NCBI GenBank assembly: GCA_904063045.1 | Contig: CAJFCJ010000008.1 | Span: 620,001-684,000, forward strand | Length of the DNA stretch: 64,000 nucleotides | Origin: Dimorphilus gyrociliatus | Taxonomy: Eukaryota > Annelida > Polychaeta > Dinophilidae | Reading direction: 5' to 3' | In this document: positions 62,747-64,000 of the stretch, in pieces | How positions within the stretch are numbered: position 1 is the first letter of the stretch | Layout of the letters: each line of letters begins with the position of its first letter | Notes under the pieces: generated by a model | Databases searched by the model: none | Told to the model about the DNA's origin: nothing | The model's input: only the letters and a program-made list of their open reading frames with translations | Translations under genes and position numbers: made by a program

Positions 62747-63025
62747 CGTTGCTCTTTTTTTCTAGTCGTATAGGACTATTCTTAAAATTTTACGATAATA
62801 TTATGAGAAAGAAACATATTGTTGTCGAAGGTTAAAAAAATTGTAACATTAGACAAACAATATTTATTTTATTTATAAAAAGGAGAGTATGTTTTCTTCG
62901 GACGCCATGTTGCGGCCCTTCCATTGTCAAGGTTACGACGCCCCTGAACGCTATTCGACTGTGTATTGTTTGTGCAGTTTGTCAATAAAGCTTTAAAAAA
63001 TTTCAGATTTTCTAAGGCCTACAAT
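62747..63025. other. Promoter region of the NDRG-like gene
   Basis: Contains a GC-richer patch around 62900-62960 with GCCATGTTG (YY1-like) in an otherwise AT-rich interval, followed by an acceptor-like TTTCAG at 63001-63006, which suggests an upstream non-coding exon. Confidence 0.4.
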
Positions 63026-64000
63026 ATGGAGCAGAAGACTATAAAGTGTGGTGATGTTGGTGAGATCAATGTTTACGTACAGGTATACTTTCTTTTATCA
63101 TGCTTATTATGACTTAAAAGGGAAAAGGGTGAAATAATTAGCAAATCATTCAAAACGTAATTTATCGATTTTTTTTTAAAGAAAAAATTATAAATAGGCG
63201 TACGAGTCCAATATTGAGTGCAAAATTCGATCTCTTCCTTGATTATAATATAAATGCTAATGACTTCTATTGAAAAAAGAGGGAAGTAGTTTATTTGTTA
63301 AATTATTCAGTGCGTATATATTACATAAAGAGAAAGAGAAAAAAAATGATTTATAGGGTTTGTAAACCTTCGATTTATTCGCTATGTCTCTTTACATATT
63401 GACAAAATAATAAGCTAACTTGGAAAGGTTGGTCTATTTATATTGAAACAAATACGAGCACGCTAACGATGAAAGGTCACGCAAACGCGCAAGATTAGTA
63501 GGGTCCTTAAATTTAATAAAGAGAAACATTATGAATAGTTTTATCATTCTCTTTTCTCTCTCTCTCTCTCTCTCTCTGTCTTTCCATACTTCAAAAAATC
63601 TGATAGATGAAACATATTCCCTCCTTGTTGTGGGAAGGTAAAGAAAGCCCTTTAAGATATATTTTATATTATTACTATAATCTTACAATCTATTGAATAA
63701 TAATTCTTACGACCTAATTACGTTTCTTTGACTAGTGTAACTACTTCTAAGTATTCCATAGGCCTAAATGGGAAAATAAAGAACACGGATATATTTCTAA
63801 TATATATTTTTTTATAAACGAATTCCTATTGAAAAATAACAGGGAAATAGGTCGAGCAATGAAAAGGTCATCTTTACCGTGCACGACCTTGGCTGCAATT
63901 ATTTACAATACGACGATTTTATCAATCATGAGAGAATGCAGCCGATCAGGGACAGAACTGTATGGGTTCATGTTGCTGTACCCGGACAGGAAACGGACGC
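63026..64000 (+). CDS. NDRG-like: NDRG-family alpha/beta-hydrolase-fold protein (partial, runs off the window)
   Basis: Exons seen are 63026-63082 and 63843 to the window end. The first encodes MEQKTIKCGDVGEINVYVQ; the second GNRSSNEKVIFTVHDLGCNY, QYDDFINHERM and VWVHVAVPGQETD. The order (short GDV/GSV strand, GN-R loop, hydrolase strand with HDLG, then VHV.APGQE) matches NDRG1-4, which have a hydrolase fold without hydrolase activity and act in differentiation and vesicle traffic. The 760-base intron contains a CT microsatellite. The TTTCAG just before the start hints at a 5' non-coding exon. Confidence 0.85.
63555..63577. repeat. CT microsatellite in the NDRG-like intron
   Basis: About 11 TC/CT units in the first coding intron. 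Confidence 0.85.

Noticed and set aside
63026-64000. Reading the last gene as an active alpha/beta hydrolase
   Set aside because: The visible part has the NDRG arrangement, and the family lacks the catalytic triad; the region of the triad is beyond the window in any case.

Overview
This is a eukaryotic, AT-rich, very gene-dense window. About 32 protein-coding genes and one tRNA lie on both strands. Most genes are split by tiny GT-AG introns; many are 50-75 bases long and all 14 in DIS3 are 53-72 bases. The content points to a motile-ciliated bilaterian animal: a Yorkie/YAP coactivator, a group I PAK, a RIG-I-like receptor, a GABA-B-type 7TM protein, a SIKE/FGFR1OP2 STRIPAK subunit, a THAP protein and axonemal genes (NME7, ANKRD45, CFAP99). 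Extreme compaction with vertebrate-like gene content would fit a small spiralian such as a miniaturised annelid. That placement is inference; nothing here names the species.

Layout. 1-660: 5' part of a CELF/Bruno gene (-). 1.8-5.5 kb: DIS3 exosome nuclease (+). 5.6-6.0 kb: small secreted orphan with a TATA box (-). 6.4-7.6 kb: free-standing GABA-B-like 7TM protein (+). 8.1-8.9 kb: SPCS2 (+). 9.1-10.1 kb: two orphans, one with a PP1-docking motif. 10.5-23.0 kb: a minus-strand block of NME7, haspin, a RIG-I-like receptor and PAK. 23.7-28.3 kb: THG1 and DCLRE1A (+). 28.7-33.7 kb: an intronless tandem GT32-like glycosyltransferase and YAP (-). 34.0-37.1 kb: ANKRD45 (+) facing KLHL20 (-). 38.9-43.5 kb: eL42 (-), an acidic nuclear orphan (+), ERCC8 (+) and a single-pass membrane orphan (-). 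44.2 kb: tRNA-His(GTG). 44.5-47.2 kb: CRNKL1 with a 52-codon ORF just 5' of it (-). 48.7-50.7 kb: single-RRM RBM4/lark-like gene (+). 52.3-54.5 kb: THAP protein (+). 54.6-55.7 kb: calmodulin/essential-light-chain-like gene (-). 56.2-57.9 kb: SIKE-like (+) facing SMARCB1 (-). 58.9-62.2 kb: pICln (+) facing CFAP99 (-). 62.4-62.7 kb: small orphan (+). 63.0-64.0 kb: start of an NDRG gene (+), cut by the window edge.

There is no operon logic linking these genes; neighbours are mostly unrelated housekeeping, signalling and ciliary genes. Several are divergent pairs with short shared promoters (eL42/orphan, CFAP99/orphan) or tightly convergent pairs (SIKE/SMARCB1, pICln/CFAP99). Functional pairs do occur: tRNA-His with its modifying enzyme THG1; ERCC8 and DCLRE1A in DNA repair; CELF, RBM4, CRNKL1 and DIS3 in RNA metabolism; NME7, ANKRD45 and CFAP99 in cilia. 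Exon boundaries were placed by hand from GT-AG signals, reading-frame continuity and family similarity, and every multi-exon CDS closes in frame. They still need transcript support, especially the very short first exons.
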